Positions 1 to 10,300 of a stretch of 53,233 nt of DNA are shown in pieces. Position 1 is the stretch's first letter. Each line of letters begins with the position of its first letter. Below the pieces are notes generated by a model. The model saw only the letters and a list, made by a program, of their open reading frames with translations, did not search any database and was not told the DNA's origin. Origin of the DNA: Geitlerinema sp. PCC 9228. Lineage in GTDB: Bacteria > Cyanobacteriota > Cyanobacteriia > Cyanobacteriales > PCC-9228. Position numbers and translations under genes: made by a program. Location of the stretch: contig NZ_LNDC01000102.1 of NCBI RefSeq assembly GCF_001870905.1, positions 1 to 53,233 on the forward strand. Reading direction: 5' to 3'.

Positions 1-1
1 C

Positions 2-76
2 TTTAAGAAAGATGGCTACGACTATCAAGTCAATAAAAGTCAATTATTGTCCAGTAAACAACCTATTAGGAAGTAG
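2..76 (+). CDS. 3' end of an unknown gene, cut by the left window edge
   Basis: An open frame enters from the left edge and stops at TAG 74-76, giving 24 residues rich in Lys, Gln and Ser. A perfect 10-bp inverted repeat follows 17 nt later at 93-124, as expected beyond a gene end. Nothing identifies the product. An accidental open frame of this length is also possible. Confidence 0.4.
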   Translation, partial: FKKDGYDYQVNKSQLLSSKQPIRK

Positions 77-92
77 CAGTTTTCCCTTTCGA

Positions 93-124
93 GAATAGGG
101 GGGTTGCGCGAAATCCCCCTATTC
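93..124. repeat. palindrome, possible terminator or dispersed repeat
   Basis: GAATAGGGGG (93-102) pairs perfectly with CCCCCTATTC (115-124) around a loop containing GCGCG. It is followed by GGGCAAGC, and the same order (G-run, CGCGAA core, C-run, GGGCAAGC) recurs at 12344-12376. There is no T-run, so a dispersed repeat that also ends transcription is more likely than a classic terminator. Confidence 0.6.
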
Positions 125-348
125 AGGGCAAGCTTTTCAGGGGCTTTCGGCTCTGGTGTCTTGCCGGAGTTGGTGGAAATAGGATAGGTTTTCTGGGGAA
201 TACTCAAGCAATGCCAGCTTAGGCAAGCGGCTGATGGCGAGGTGCTGTCAGCCGCTCTCTATGGGGGACCGGATTCGGTAGCGGTTGGTACGAGCTTGAA
301 GAGCGGCTTGGTATTTTTAGCAATTATTTTTTTGCGTGAGGGAATGCT

Positions 349-2625
349 ATGTTTCGCTTTCGCCCATCTGACAGACAAGAGCGCGATGGTGGTAGAGGTA
401 GAGTCGGTGCCAACCATCGCCAGACGGGTGCTGGTTCGGGTTTGAATGCGTTTGGTGGGGTGTATACGCCTTCGATTTTGACCATTCTGGGCGTGATTAT
501 GTATTTGCGCTTTGGATGGGTGTTGGGCAATGTGGGGTTGGGGGGAACGCTGCTGATTGTAACTCTGGCGACTGCGATTACGCTGCTGACGTCTCTGTCG
601 GTGGCGGCGATCGCGACAGACCGTACGGTGCGCGCTGGGGGGGCATACTATATGATTGGGCGGTCTTTGGGAATTGAAATTGGCGGGGCTGTGGGGATTC
701 CTTTGTATTTGGCGCAGGCGCTTTCTATTGCTTTGTATACGCTGGGTTTTGCGGAAAGTGTGGTGGAGACGTTTGGGGGATTATCCCATCTAGAATCGGC
801 GATCGCGTTTGGAATTACCATTCTCATTGCGGGCTTGGCGATTAAATCGGCCCAGGCAGCGATTAAGGCGCAGTATTTGATCATGGCGGCGATCGCATTT
901 TCTCTAATAGCAGTATTTTTCGGGCAGCCTGTTACTGAAACCCCCCTAGGGCTCACCGGCAGTCCCCCGGAGAGTTCTGCTAGTTTTTGGCAAGTATTTG
1001 CTGTATTTTTCCCCGCTGTCACTGGGATTATGGCTGGGGTCAATATGTCGGGGGATTTAAAAAATCCGGACCGCGCTATCCCCTGGGGCACTCTAGCAGC
1101 CGTGGGAACTGGCTATTTGATTTATATGACGCTGCCAATTGTGTTAGCCCTGCGGGTGGATGCACAAACCCTCATCAACGAACCATTGGTGATGCAGCGG
1201 GTGGCGTTTTTCGGTCCTGCAATTCAGTTGGGGGTTTGGGGAGCGACGCTGTCTAGTGCTTTGGGAAGTATTTTGGCTGCTCCCCGGGTTTTGCAGGCGC
1301 TGGCACGGGATGGCATTTTACCGCGGTGGTTGGGACCTCTCGGGGGCGGTAGCGGTCCCAATGACGAACCCCGTTTGGGGACAGTGGTGACCTTGGGAGT
1401 TGCGATTGCGGCGGTGACCATTGGCGATTTAAATGCGATCGCGCCGGTGCTAACGATGTTTTTCCTAACCACCTATTTGGTGCTGAATGTTTCTGCTGGC
1501 ATCGAATCTTTTTTAGAAAGTCCTTCGTTTCGCCCTTCGTTTTCAGTTCACTGGAGCTTGTCTTTGGTGGGGGCAGTTGGCTGCGGTGCAGCGATGTTTT
1601 TAATTGATGCCATGGCGACTGTGGTGGCGGCGGCGATTGTGCTGGCTATTTATATTTGGTTAGAACGTCGGGAGTTGGAAAGCGCTTGGGGAGATGTCCG
1701 CCGGGGGATTTGGATGGCTTTGGTCCGGGCGGGGATTCGCCGGTTGGATGCGGAGGTTGATGCCAAAAACTGGCGTCCCCACGTATTGGTCCTTTCTGGG
1801 GCACCCCGGCGTCGCTGGCCTCTGGTAGAGCTGGCTTCGGCTTTTACCCACAACCGAGGTTTGATTACGGTGGCGAGCGTGCTGACGCAGATGCGAGATA
1901 TTAGCCAGCAGGGCGCTTTGGAACAAACGATTCACGAATATCTGGCCAAAAAGGGGGTTCACTGTTTGGTGCGGGTAATTGCAGCCCCAGACCCGTTTGC
2001 GGGTACGGAACGGTTGGTGGAGGTGTATGGGTTGGGTCCGCTGGTGCCCAATACGGTGATTTTGGGGGATAGCGAGGATGCGGGGCGACGCGATCGCTAC
2101 TGCCAAAGCATTGCTACCATCCACCGTTCCCGCCGCAATGTGGTGATTGTCAGAGACGACCGGGAGCGTTTGTTTGGCAAGCGATCGCGCATTGATGTAT
2201 GGTGGGGCGGTTTGCAAGCCAACGGCGGTTTGATGATGATTCTTGCGTACTTAATGCGCACCAGCAACGAATGGCGCCACGCCCAGGTCAACGTCAAATT
2301 GGTAGTCCCCAACCAAACCGCAGCAGCCTCCGCCAGAAACAACCTCAACAACCTTGTCGCTCAAATGCGCATCGAAGCCCATCCCCACGTCATTATTGCC
2401 CAGAGCGGCAACCATGGGGGCACTGCCCGTACATTTGACGAGATTCTCCACGAAACCTCCCAAGACGCCGATTTGATCTTCCTGGGAATGGCCCCCCCAA
2501 GCGATCGCTTTAACTTCACCGAATATTACGAAGACCTCCACCGTCGCACCGCGAACCTACCTTCCACCTTGTTCGTATTAGCAGCCCCCGACTTTTCATT
2601 CTCCGAAGTTTTGAGTAAAGAATAG
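349..2625 (+). CDS. SLC12-like cation-chloride cotransporter / APC-superfamily permease
   Basis: 758 residues. After a short basic N-terminus the first membrane helix carries YTPSILTILGVIMYLRFGWV, the signature region of SLC12 (Na-K-Cl) transporters. GGAYYMIGRSLGIEIGGAVG follows in TM3, also typical of that family. About twelve hydrophobic segments fill residues 35-440. The remaining 300 or so residues are soluble and correspond to the cytoplasmic C-terminal domain of the family. It probably moves cations together with chloride across the plasma membrane; the substrate cannot be read from sequence. The ATG at 349 has a weak GTGAGGGA upstream, and the frame is open earlier without a better start. 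It converges on adhE, separated by an inverted repeat at 2631-2693. Confidence 0.85.
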   Translation: MFRFRPSDRQERDGGRGRVGANHRQTGAGSGLNAFGGVYTPSILTILGVIMYLRFGWVLGNVGLGGTLLIVTLATAITLLTSLSVAAIATDRTVRAGGAYYMIGRSLGIEIGGAVGIPLYLAQALSIALYTLGFAESVVETFGGLSHLESAIAFGITILIAGLAIKSAQAAIKAQYLIMAAIAFSLIAVFFGQPVTETPLGLTGSPPESSASFWQVFAVFFPAVTGIMAGVNMSGDLKNPDRAIPWGTLAAVGTGYLIYMTLPIVLALRVDAQTLINEPLVMQRVAFFGPAIQLGVWGATLSSALGSILAAPRVLQALARDGILPRWLGPLGGGSGPNDEPRLGTVVTLGVAIAAVTIGDLNAIAPVLTMFFLTTYLVLNVSAGIESFLESPSFRPSFSVHWSLSLVGAVGCGAAMFLIDAMATVVAAAIVLAIYIWLERRELESAWGDVRRGIWMALVRAGIRRLDAEVDAKNWRPHVLVLSGAPRRRWPLVELASAFTHNRGLITVASVLTQMRDISQQGALEQTIHEYLAKKGVHCLVRVIAAPDPFAGTERLVEVYGLGPLVPNTVILGDSEDAGRRDRYCQSIATIHRSRRNVVIVRDDRERLFGKRSRIDVWWGGLQANGGLMMILAYLMRTSNEWRHAQVNVKLVVPNQTAAASARNNLNNLVAQMRIEAHPHVIIAQSGNHGGTARTFDEILHETSQDADLIFLGMAPPSDRFNFTEYYEDLHRRTANLPSTLFVLAAPDFSFSEVLSKE

Positions 2626-2630
2626 GGCAT

Positions 2631-2693
2631 ACCGAACCTGGGAGCATGGGAAACAAAAATAAATTTATTTCCTAAATCTCCCACGCTCGGTAT
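2631..2693. terminator. inverted repeat between convergent genes
   Basis: TACCGA (2631-2636) and TGGGAG (2640-2645) pair with CTCCCA (2679-2684) and TCGGTA (2688-2693), with an AT-rich centre. It lies between the stops of the transporter gene and adhE, so it could serve both strands. A related string, taccgagcataccgagtat, occurs at 11032-11050. Confidence 0.5.
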
Positions 2694-2712
2694 CTCCCAC
2701 ACCAATATACGT

Positions 2713-5403
2713 CTAGCTCGTCGCCGCTACTTCCTTCCCTTCATCGCTGCTTTCATTACCATTTACCTCCGTACTTTCCGGGTGGAACAGGGAAGCATCT
2801 ACTCGGCAACCGCGATAAGCCAAAGTAAACAGCTCTTGTAAATCGCGAATGAGCGGATAGCGAGGATTGGCACCAGTGCATTGGTCGTCGAACGCCTGCA
2901 TCGCCAAATCTTCAATTTGCTCGTAGAACTGTTTTTCGTCCTCCGGCAAAACTTCCTTGATAGTCGCCGGAATCTCCAGTTCTTTTTTCAGATTTTCCAC
3001 AGCCTGCACCAGTTTTTCCACCTTTTGTTCTTCCGTTTCGCCGCCCAAATTCAAGTAATCAGCAATACGAGCATAACGCCACTTCGCATTGGGATACTTG
3101 TACTGCGGGAAAATCGCTTGCTTGAATGGCGCATCCGTAGCGTTGTAGCGGATAACGTGAGAAATTAACAAGGCATTGGCCAAACCGTGGGGCACGTGGA
3201 ACGTAGATCCCAGCTTGTGCGCCATAGAGTGGCAAACTCCCAAAAATCCGTTAGCAAACGCCATACCTGCCATAGTGGCGGCGTAGTGAACCTTTTCCCG
3301 AGCCTTGCGATCGCGGGCACCATTGCGGTAAGCGCTGGGTAAGTACTTAAACAGCAAACGAATCGCTTCCAAAGCCAATCCATTAGTAAACTCAGAAGCA
3401 TATACCGAAACATAAGCCTCCAGAGCGTGGGTCAAAGCATCAATGCCCCCATAAGCCGTCAGCTTCTTAGGCATGTGCATCACCAGCTCCGGATCCACAA
3501 TCGCCATATTCGGCGTCAGCGCATAATCCGCCAGGGGATATTTAATACCAGTTTTCTCATCCGTTACCACCGCAAAAGGCGTCACTTCCGAACCCGTTCC
3601 CGACGTAGTAGGAACCGCCACCATCATTGCCTTCTCGCCCAAAGGCGGCAGTTCGTACACCCGCTTGCGAATATCCATAAACCGAGTTGCCAACCCTTCA
3701 AACTCAGTTTCGGGATGTTCGTACATCAGCCACATCACCTTCGCCGCATCCATAGGCGAACCGCCACCTACAGCGATAATGACATCGGGACCAAACTTAT
3801 TCATCAACTCCACACCCCGATTGACCGTATCCAAAGACGGATCGGGTTCCACATCATAGAAGACATCGTACTTAATACCAAGTTCTTCCAATACCTCTTC
3901 AATATTGTTGGTGACCCCAAGCTCGTACAAAGGCTTGTCGGTAACAATCACAGCCCGCTGTTTGTCCGACAATTCCTTCAGAGCCGTAGAGAGGCAGCCA
4001 TATTTAAAATACACCTTCGGCGGAATGCGGAACCAAAGCATATTTTCCCGCCGTTGGGATACACTTTTGATATTCAGCAAGTGGTGGGGTCCCACATTTT
4101 CGCTGACGGAGTTACCGCCCCACGTACCGCAACCCAGGGTCAAAGAAGGATCCAGGCGGAAATTGTACAAATCACCAATCGCCCCTTGCGAGGAAGGCGT
4201 GTTAATGAGAACGCGACCCGTTTCCACCCGATATTCAAACTCCTTGATGTGTTCTTTGTTATCGGGTGCCGTATACAGCACGGCAGTATGACCGCGACCG
4301 CCAAACTCTACCAATTCGTGCGCTTTTTGGGCAGATTCTTGGAAATCTTTTGCCCAATACATAGATAGTACGGGGGAGAGTTTTTCGTAAGCAAAAGGTT
4401 CTTCCGCACCAATGACATCAACCTCCCCAATCAAGGCTCTGGTACCTTCGGGAATAGAAATGCCTGCAATTGCAGCGATTCGATCCACCGATTGCCCCAC
4501 AATTTCGGGGTTAATGCGGCCGTTTTTCAGCAGAATATTCGCAACCTTGTCCTTTTCTTCGGGGGTCAAGAAATAAGCGCCCCGTTCTTTAAATTCGGCT
4601 TTGACTTGTTCGTAGATCCTATCTTCCACGATAACCGATTGCTCGCTGGCACAAATCATGCCGTTGTCGAAGGTTTTGCTGAGCAAAATAGAGGAAACGG
4701 CCATTTTGATGTGAGCGCTGCTGTCGATGACAGCGGGAGTATTGCCGGCGCCAACCCCCAAGGAGGGATGTCCGGAAGAGTAGGCAGCCCGTACCATCCC
4801 AGGACCGCCGGTTGCCAGAATCATGTTGATGTCGTGGTGTTGCATCAACGCCTGGGATAACTCCACAGTGGGTTCATCGATCCAACCGATGATGTCTTCA
4901 GGGGCACCGGCTTCGACTGCGGCATCCCGAACGATGCGGGCAGCTTCAATGGTGCATCGCTTGGCTCTTGGGTGGGGGGAGAAGATAATGCCGTTGCGGG
5001 TTTTCAGAGTAATGAGGGCTTTGAAAATGGCGGTGGAGGTGGGATTGGTAGTGGGGATGATGCCGGCTAGGAGGCCGATGGGTTCGGCGATTTTTTGAAA
5101 GCCAAAAGATTTGTCTTCTTCGATGATGCCGCAGGTTTTTTCGGTTTTGTATTTGTTGTAGACGATTTCTGAGGCAAAGTGGTTTTTGATGGCTTTGTCT
5201 TCGATAATGCCCATGCCGGTTTCTTCTACCGCCATTTTGCCTAGGGCAATGCGTTCGGCGTTGGCGGCGAGGGCAGCTCGTTTGAAGATTTTATCCACCT
5301 GTTCTTGGGTGAAGGTGGCGTACCTTTCTTGGGCTTCTTTGACCCTACCAATGAGGGCTTCTAGTTCTTGATGGTTGGTGACTTTGGGGGATGTAACTTG
5401 CAT
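2713..5403 (-). CDS. adhE: bifunctional acetaldehyde-CoA / alcohol dehydrogenase AdhE
   Basis: 896 residues from the chosen start. The N-terminal half is a CoA-acylating aldehyde dehydrogenase with catalytic Cys251 in KTFDNGMICASEQS. The C-terminal half is an iron-dependent alcohol dehydrogenase with GGGSPMDAAKVMW for NAD binding and DALTHALEAYVS plus MAHKLGSTFHVPHGLAN for iron. It reduces acetyl-CoA to ethanol in the cytosol and reoxidises NADH during dark fermentation; AdhE typically polymerises into spirosomes. The start at 5403 (protein begins MQVTSPK) is preferred over an upstream in-frame codon because AGGAGG lies 6 nt before it (5410-5415). It diverges from nifJ, which makes the acetyl-CoA it uses. 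Confidence 0.97.
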   Translation of the reverse strand: MQVTSPKVTNHQELEALIGRVKEAQERYATFTQEQVDKIFKRAALAANAERIALGKMAVEETGMGIIEDKAIKNHFASEIVYNKYKTEKTCGIIEEDKSFGFQKIAEPIGLLAGIIPTTNPTSTAIFKALITLKTRNGIIFSPHPRAKRCTIEAARIVRDAAVEAGAPEDIIGWIDEPTVELSQALMQHHDINMILATGGPGMVRAAYSSGHPSLGVGAGNTPAVIDSSAHIKMAVSSILLSKTFDNGMICASEQSVIVEDRIYEQVKAEFKERGAYFLTPEEKDKVANILLKNGRINPEIVGQSVDRIAAIAGISIPEGTRALIGEVDVIGAEEPFAYEKLSPVLSMYWAKDFQESAQKAHELVEFGGRGHTAVLYTAPDNKEHIKEFEYRVETGRVLINTPSSQGAIGDLYNFRLDPSLTLGCGTWGGNSVSENVGPHHLLNIKSVSQRRENMLWFRIPPKVYFKYGCLSTALKELSDKQRAVIVTDKPLYELGVTNNIEEVLEELGIKYDVFYDVEPDPSLDTVNRGVELMNKFGPDVIIAVGGGSPMDAAKVMWLMYEHPETEFEGLATRFMDIRKRVYELPPLGEKAMMVAVPTTSGTGSEVTPFAVVTDEKTGIKYPLADYALTPNMAIVDPELVMHMPKKLTAYGGIDALTHALEAYVSVYASEFTNGLALEAIRLLFKYLPSAYRNGARDRKAREKVHYAATMAGMAFANGFLGVCHSMAHKLGSTFHVPHGLANALLISHVIRYNATDAPFKQAIFPQYKYPNAKWRYARIADYLNLGGETEEQKVEKLVQAVENLKKELEIPATIKEVLPEDEKQFYEQIEDLAMQAFDDQCTGANPRYPLIRDLQELFTLAYRGCRVDASLFHPESTEVNGNESSDEGKEVAATS

Positions 5404-5511
5404 TAGGAACCTCCTGCAAATGGACAAACGTCGTTTTTCTCGAACTCAAAAAGACAAGTTTCTCAAACCCCTCACGCAGGCTCAGGGGAAAGAGCAAGGT
5501 TTTGGGTAGGA

Positions 5512-5528
5512 GCGCAACGCGTGAGCGC
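5512..5528 (+). repeat. 17-nt repeat, left copy
   Basis: GCGCAACGCGTGAGCGC is the exact reverse complement of 7242-7258. It is itself an imperfect palindrome around ACGCGT. The two copies bracket most of the adhE-nifJ spacer. Confidence 0.75.
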
Positions 5529-7221
5529 CCTGTTGTACCACTGATGGTGAGTTAGTGCAATGGGAAAGGGATCTCTGGTGAATACGTGGTTTGGATCTGG
5601 TTAGTACAAAGCGATCGCGCCCTCAAGAAGATCGCTGCCCCAATACTGCGAGTTGTCTTTTTTGTTCGCTGTTGGGAAAAGTACAGGAGGATTCTCCTGT
5701 TAAAAACTAGCGTAATATCTGTGGTGGCAAATGTCCGCTAAGAAAGCAAAGATTTTCTGAAGATTTTCTGGAAACGGTTGTACGGGAATTTTTACCTGCA
5801 GCAACTCGTTTTTTTTCGAGGTAAAATCTCCCAGCCATGGACAATATCGAACGAAAAAAAACCGCTCGATTGTCCGAAGGACCGGTGCGGTAGGCACCAT
5901 CGCAGCCAACACCAACCTCCATAAGAACATTATACAAGGCCACTTTTTTCCTTAGGAAAAATTTTGGGGATACTTTGGGATCGCCTGCCAATTGTAATAG
6001 CCAGTTATTATTTCTAAGGCGTCAATTTTTCGCGGCACTGAAAGCAAGTGCAAACATATTGGTTGGCTCGCCCCTTTTCCGGCTGGAAGGCTGGCCCAGC
6101 TCAGTGACTGCTTGCTGGGTTGGTGTCCTGGCTTGCTTTTATGATAGCGCTGTCCGGCCGGCGATCGCTACCTGTAGTGTCATGGATACGTCAATAGATA
6201 AGTAAATCTGTATGCTATTATAAGAAATGAAAATTACTGCCCCAACGATTGTTTGTACCTATCGCACAAGGGGCATTCCAGCCACCATTTGCTTCTTGCA
6301 GATATCGACGCCAGCAAACGTATCGAAAGTAGCGAAAATCCCAATATCTCTTTAGATATCTGTTACCAATCGTTTTCCTTCCTAGTAGCCAAAAGAAATC
6401 TGTCACAACGGCGACAAAACATTTAGAAAACCTTAAAAATGTATTGCAAATAACACTACTCAGATCGAAAAGCAATTCTCCTTCACCAGACGCTTCGCGA
6501 ACGCAAAAATTTTCTCTTTTTTTACCTGATATCTTTTACCGCTAGCCACCAGCAAGCAACCGCCAGATAGCCACTAGTTTCAATCTTTTACATTCCTTAA
6601 CACATTGTCTTCAACCGCAAACCGCAACTGTTTCTACGCCAGCCTCACAACAGGAGAAGCCAGCAACAAACCCTATGGTGCGATTTCATTGCAATAGACG
6701 AGACTTACGCGCGGGCAAATCTTCCCAGGAGTCGCCACCTCCAAGAGCATGGATGCCCCACAGGAGTTTTCCATACAAAATCCCCTTCTCTTTACTAAGG
6801 TATTTTCAAGAAATACGGTCAATTTTAAGATTTTTTACATGAGTTTAAGAAACTTGGCTGCCGATATTTAAAAAATAACTATTCCTTTATAGTAGCACAA
6901 AAGGTGGGTTCGTAGTCGATATTAAAAAAGGATAAAAATCCCCACAAAATCGGCAGAAGGTTTTACTATAAGAAGGTGAACCCCTGGGTAGTCAGAACAT
7001 TCATTTTCTTCCCAGAAGCAACTCAAATTTTCGGGCTTCTATATGTTTGTTTGAGGATGGTAGCCCTTGTCAAATAGAAGGAACAAAAATTACGTTCTGA
7101 CAATGAGAAACCAACAGAAAATTTGCCAATATACAACCTAAACGTTGTCCTTTTTGGGTTCTTGGTCTTGGTTTCTTAATGGGGTCAAAACCCGCCCAGT
7201 TATACACACCAAACAACCAAC

Positions 7222-7346
7222 AACGATACCTAGGGGTAGCAGCGCTCACGCGTTGCGCCCCCGTGCCTGCCCCTGACCAAAGGGCTACAAAACCCATTAC
7301 CGCTACCAATAACGATATGTAGGGGCAGTGCCCCCGTGCCTGCCCT
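7222..7346. repeat. degenerate tandem element upstream of nifJ, with right copy of the 17-nt repeat
   Basis: Two copies share AACGATA, TAGGGG(T/C)AG and GCCCCCGTGCCTGCCC (7257-7272 and 7329-7344). The first copy additionally carries GCGCTCACGCGTTGCGC (7242-7258), the inverse of the repeat at 5512. The second copy ends just before the nifJ ribosome site, so upstream GTG/ATG codons in the nifJ frame lie in repeat DNA and are poor start candidates. Confidence 0.6.
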
Positions 7347-7372
7347 TCGAGTTCGACATGCCGAGAGGATTT

Positions 7373-10300
7373 ATGAGAAACAGACAGTTTGCCACCCTAG
7401 ACGGAAACGAGGCGGTAGCGCGGGTAGCCTATCGTCTCAACGAAGTTATCGCCATTTATCCCATCACACCAGCCTCTCCCATGGGAGAATGGGCGGACTC
7501 CTGGATGAGCGAAGGGCGACCCAACTTATGGGGCACCGTGCCTTCCGTATACGAAATGCAAAGCGAAGCCGGTGCTGCCGGTGCCGTACACGGGTCGCTC
7601 CAAACCGGGTCGCTGACCACCACCTTCACAGCATCCCAAGGCTTGTTGCTGATGATCCCCAACCTCTACAAAATTGCTGGGGAACTATCCAGCGCAGTCA
7701 TTCACGTGGCAGCGCGTTCGGTAGCCGCCCAGGCACTGTCCATTTTTGGCGACCACAGCGATGTCATGGCAGCCCGCGCCACCGGGTTTGCCTTGTTGTG
7801 TTCGGCTTCCGTGCAAGAAGCCCATGACTTTGCCCTGATTTCCCAAGCCGCTACGTTAGAGTCGCGGGTACCCTTCATTCACTACTTCGACGGATTCCGT
7901 ACCTCCCACGAAATTCAAAAAGTAGAACTTCTAGAAGAAGAAGACCTACAATCGCTTATTAACGACGATTGCGTTCTCAACCACCGGCAGCGCGGTTTAA
8001 CCCCAGACCGCCCCGTGGTTCGCGGCACTGCCCAAAATCCCGACGTCTTCTTCCAAGCCCGGGAATCCGTCAACTCGTTCTACAACACTTGCCCCGAAAT
8101 CGTGCAGGAGGCGATGGATCAATTCGCCGAACGTACCGGTCGTCAGTATCGCATCTTTGAATACCACGGTGCCCCCGATGCTGAGCGCGTGTTGGTTTTG
8201 ATGGGGTCGGGCTGCGAAACGGCTCACGAAACTGTAGACTATCTCACCCAACAACAGGGAGAAAAGGTTGGGGTTCTAAAAGTCCGTCTGTACCGTCCCT
8301 TCAGCGCTGAACGTCTGGTGGAAGCTCTGCCAGATACCACCAAAGCGATCGCGGTTTTGGACCGTACCAAAGAACCCGGTTCCAACGGCGAACCCCTCTA
8401 TTTGGATGTGGTCAGCGCCGTTCAAGAGTTTTGGGAAACTGCCCCTCCCAAGGTAGTGGGCGGTCGCTACGGCTTATCCTCGAAAGAATTTACCCCAGCT
8501 ATGGTCAAGGGGGTCTTGGACAATTTACGTGCCGCCAGCCCCAAAAACCACTTCACTATCGGCATTGAAGACGACGTTACCAAAACTTCGCTGCCCTACG
8601 ATCCCAGCTTTTCCACGGAACCTGACAATGTGGTGCGTGCCATGTTCTACGGTTTGGGGTCGGACGGAACTGTGGGTGCCAACAAAAACTCTATCAAGAT
8701 TATTGGTGAAGAAACTAGCAATTTTGCCCAAGGGTACTTTGTTTACGATTCCAAAAAATCCGGTGCGGTGACTGTATCCCACTTGCGCTTCGGACCCAAC
8801 CGCATCCGCAGTACCTATCTCATCGACCAAGCCAATTTTGTGGGTTGCCACCAGTGGCAGTTTTTAGAGAAGTTCAATATTCTCAAGTCGGCCTCACGCG
8901 GTGCTACTTTCTTGCTGAATGCTCCCTACGACGACCCAGGCGAGGTTTGGAATAATTTGCCCGCTGAGGTCCAAGAGCAAGTGGTGCGCAAGGAGCTGAA
9001 ATGCTACGCTATCAACGCTTATAAGGTTGCGCGGGAAGTGGGGATGGGTTCGCGCATTAACACTGTCATGCAGGTGTGCTTCTTTGCCCTCTCTGGTGTG
9101 CTGCCCCGCGCTGAAGCGATCGCGCAAATCAAAAAAGCCATCGAAAAAACCTACGGCAAGAAAGGGCAAGAAATTGTCCGCATGAACCTGCGTGCGGTAG
9201 ACCAAGCTTTGGAACGCATGTTTGAGGTACCCGTGGGCGAACCCAACAGCGATCGCCATACGGTGCCTGCGGTACCAACAAGCGCTCCCGATTTCGTGCG
9301 GGAAGTGGAAGGCAAAATGCTAGCCAAAGAAGGCGACCAGCTACCGGTGAGCAAACTGCCCTGCGATGGCAGCTACCCCACCGGCACTTCCAAGTGGGAA
9401 AAACGCAATGTCGCCCAATTCATTCCGGCTTGGGAACCGGATATTTGCATCCAGTGCGGCAAATGTATTGTAGCTTGTCCCCACGGCGTCATTCGCGGCA
9501 AGCCCTACGACGAACAGCAACTGGCGAATGCGCCGGAAACCTTCAAATTCGCCGATGTGAAGGATAAAGAATTTTCCGGCCAGAAGTTCACCATTCAGGT
9601 AGCCCCGGAAGACTGCACTGGCTGCGGCATTTGCGTGGATGTTTGCCCTGCTAAGGACAAAAGCAAGCCTTCGCGCAAAGCTCTCAATATGACGGAACAA
9701 CCGCCTATCCGCGAGTCCGAACGGGAAAATTGGGAGTTCTTCCTTAGCTTGCCCAATCCCGATCGCCGGCAGTTGAATAACGAACGGGTGCGCCAGCAAC
9801 AGTGGCAGGAACCGCTGTTTGAATTCTCTGGTGCTTGCGCTGGTTGCGGTGAAACGCCGTATTTGAAGCTGATGAGCCAGCTATTCGGCGATCGCGCGGT
9901 TATCGCCAACGCCACCGGTTGTTCTTCTATCTACGGCGGCAACCTCCCCACCACCCCTTGGGCGCACAATGCGGAAGGTCGCGGTCCTGCCTGGTCCAAT
10001 AGCTTGTTTGAGGACAATGCTGAATTTGGTTTGGGCTTCCGCCTGTCGCTCAACAAACACACCCAATTTGCTGCTGAAATGCTGCAACGCCTCAGCGGTG
10101 AGGTGGGAGACAATTTGGTGCAGCAAATCCTGCAAGCGGAACAACGCACAGAAGCCGATATTTACGAACAGCGCGAACGGGTGGCGCATCTGAAGAAAAT
10201 CCTGCAAGGCCTCAACACCCCAGAGGCGAAACAAATGATGAGCCTGGCTGACTATCTGGTGAAGAAGAGCGTCTGGATTGTCGGCGGTGACGGTTGGGCG

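Larger units (their letters stand above)
5404..7372. other. 1.97-kb spacer between divergent adhE and nifJ
   Basis: No frame here has a ribosome site plus a recognisable protein; short frames on both strands (for example 5700-5991 and 6218-6475, minus) look random. What can be seen: a 17-nt sequence at 5512-5528 repeated inverted at 7242-7258, a tandemly duplicated GC-rich element before nifJ (7222-7346), and AT-rich tracts around 6780-6960 that could hold promoters. The length and divergent fermentation genes make this the probable regulatory region of both. A small RNA cannot be excluded. Confidence 0.6.

Noticed and set aside
3427-4368. 313-codon open frame on the plus strand
   Set aside because: It lies antisense within adhE; its His/Arg/Gln-rich composition is that of a shadow frame and it has no ribosome site.
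5700-6475. Short frames on both strands in the adhE-nifJ spacer
   Set aside because: No start signals, low-complexity Phe/Arg-rich products and no recognisable motifs.
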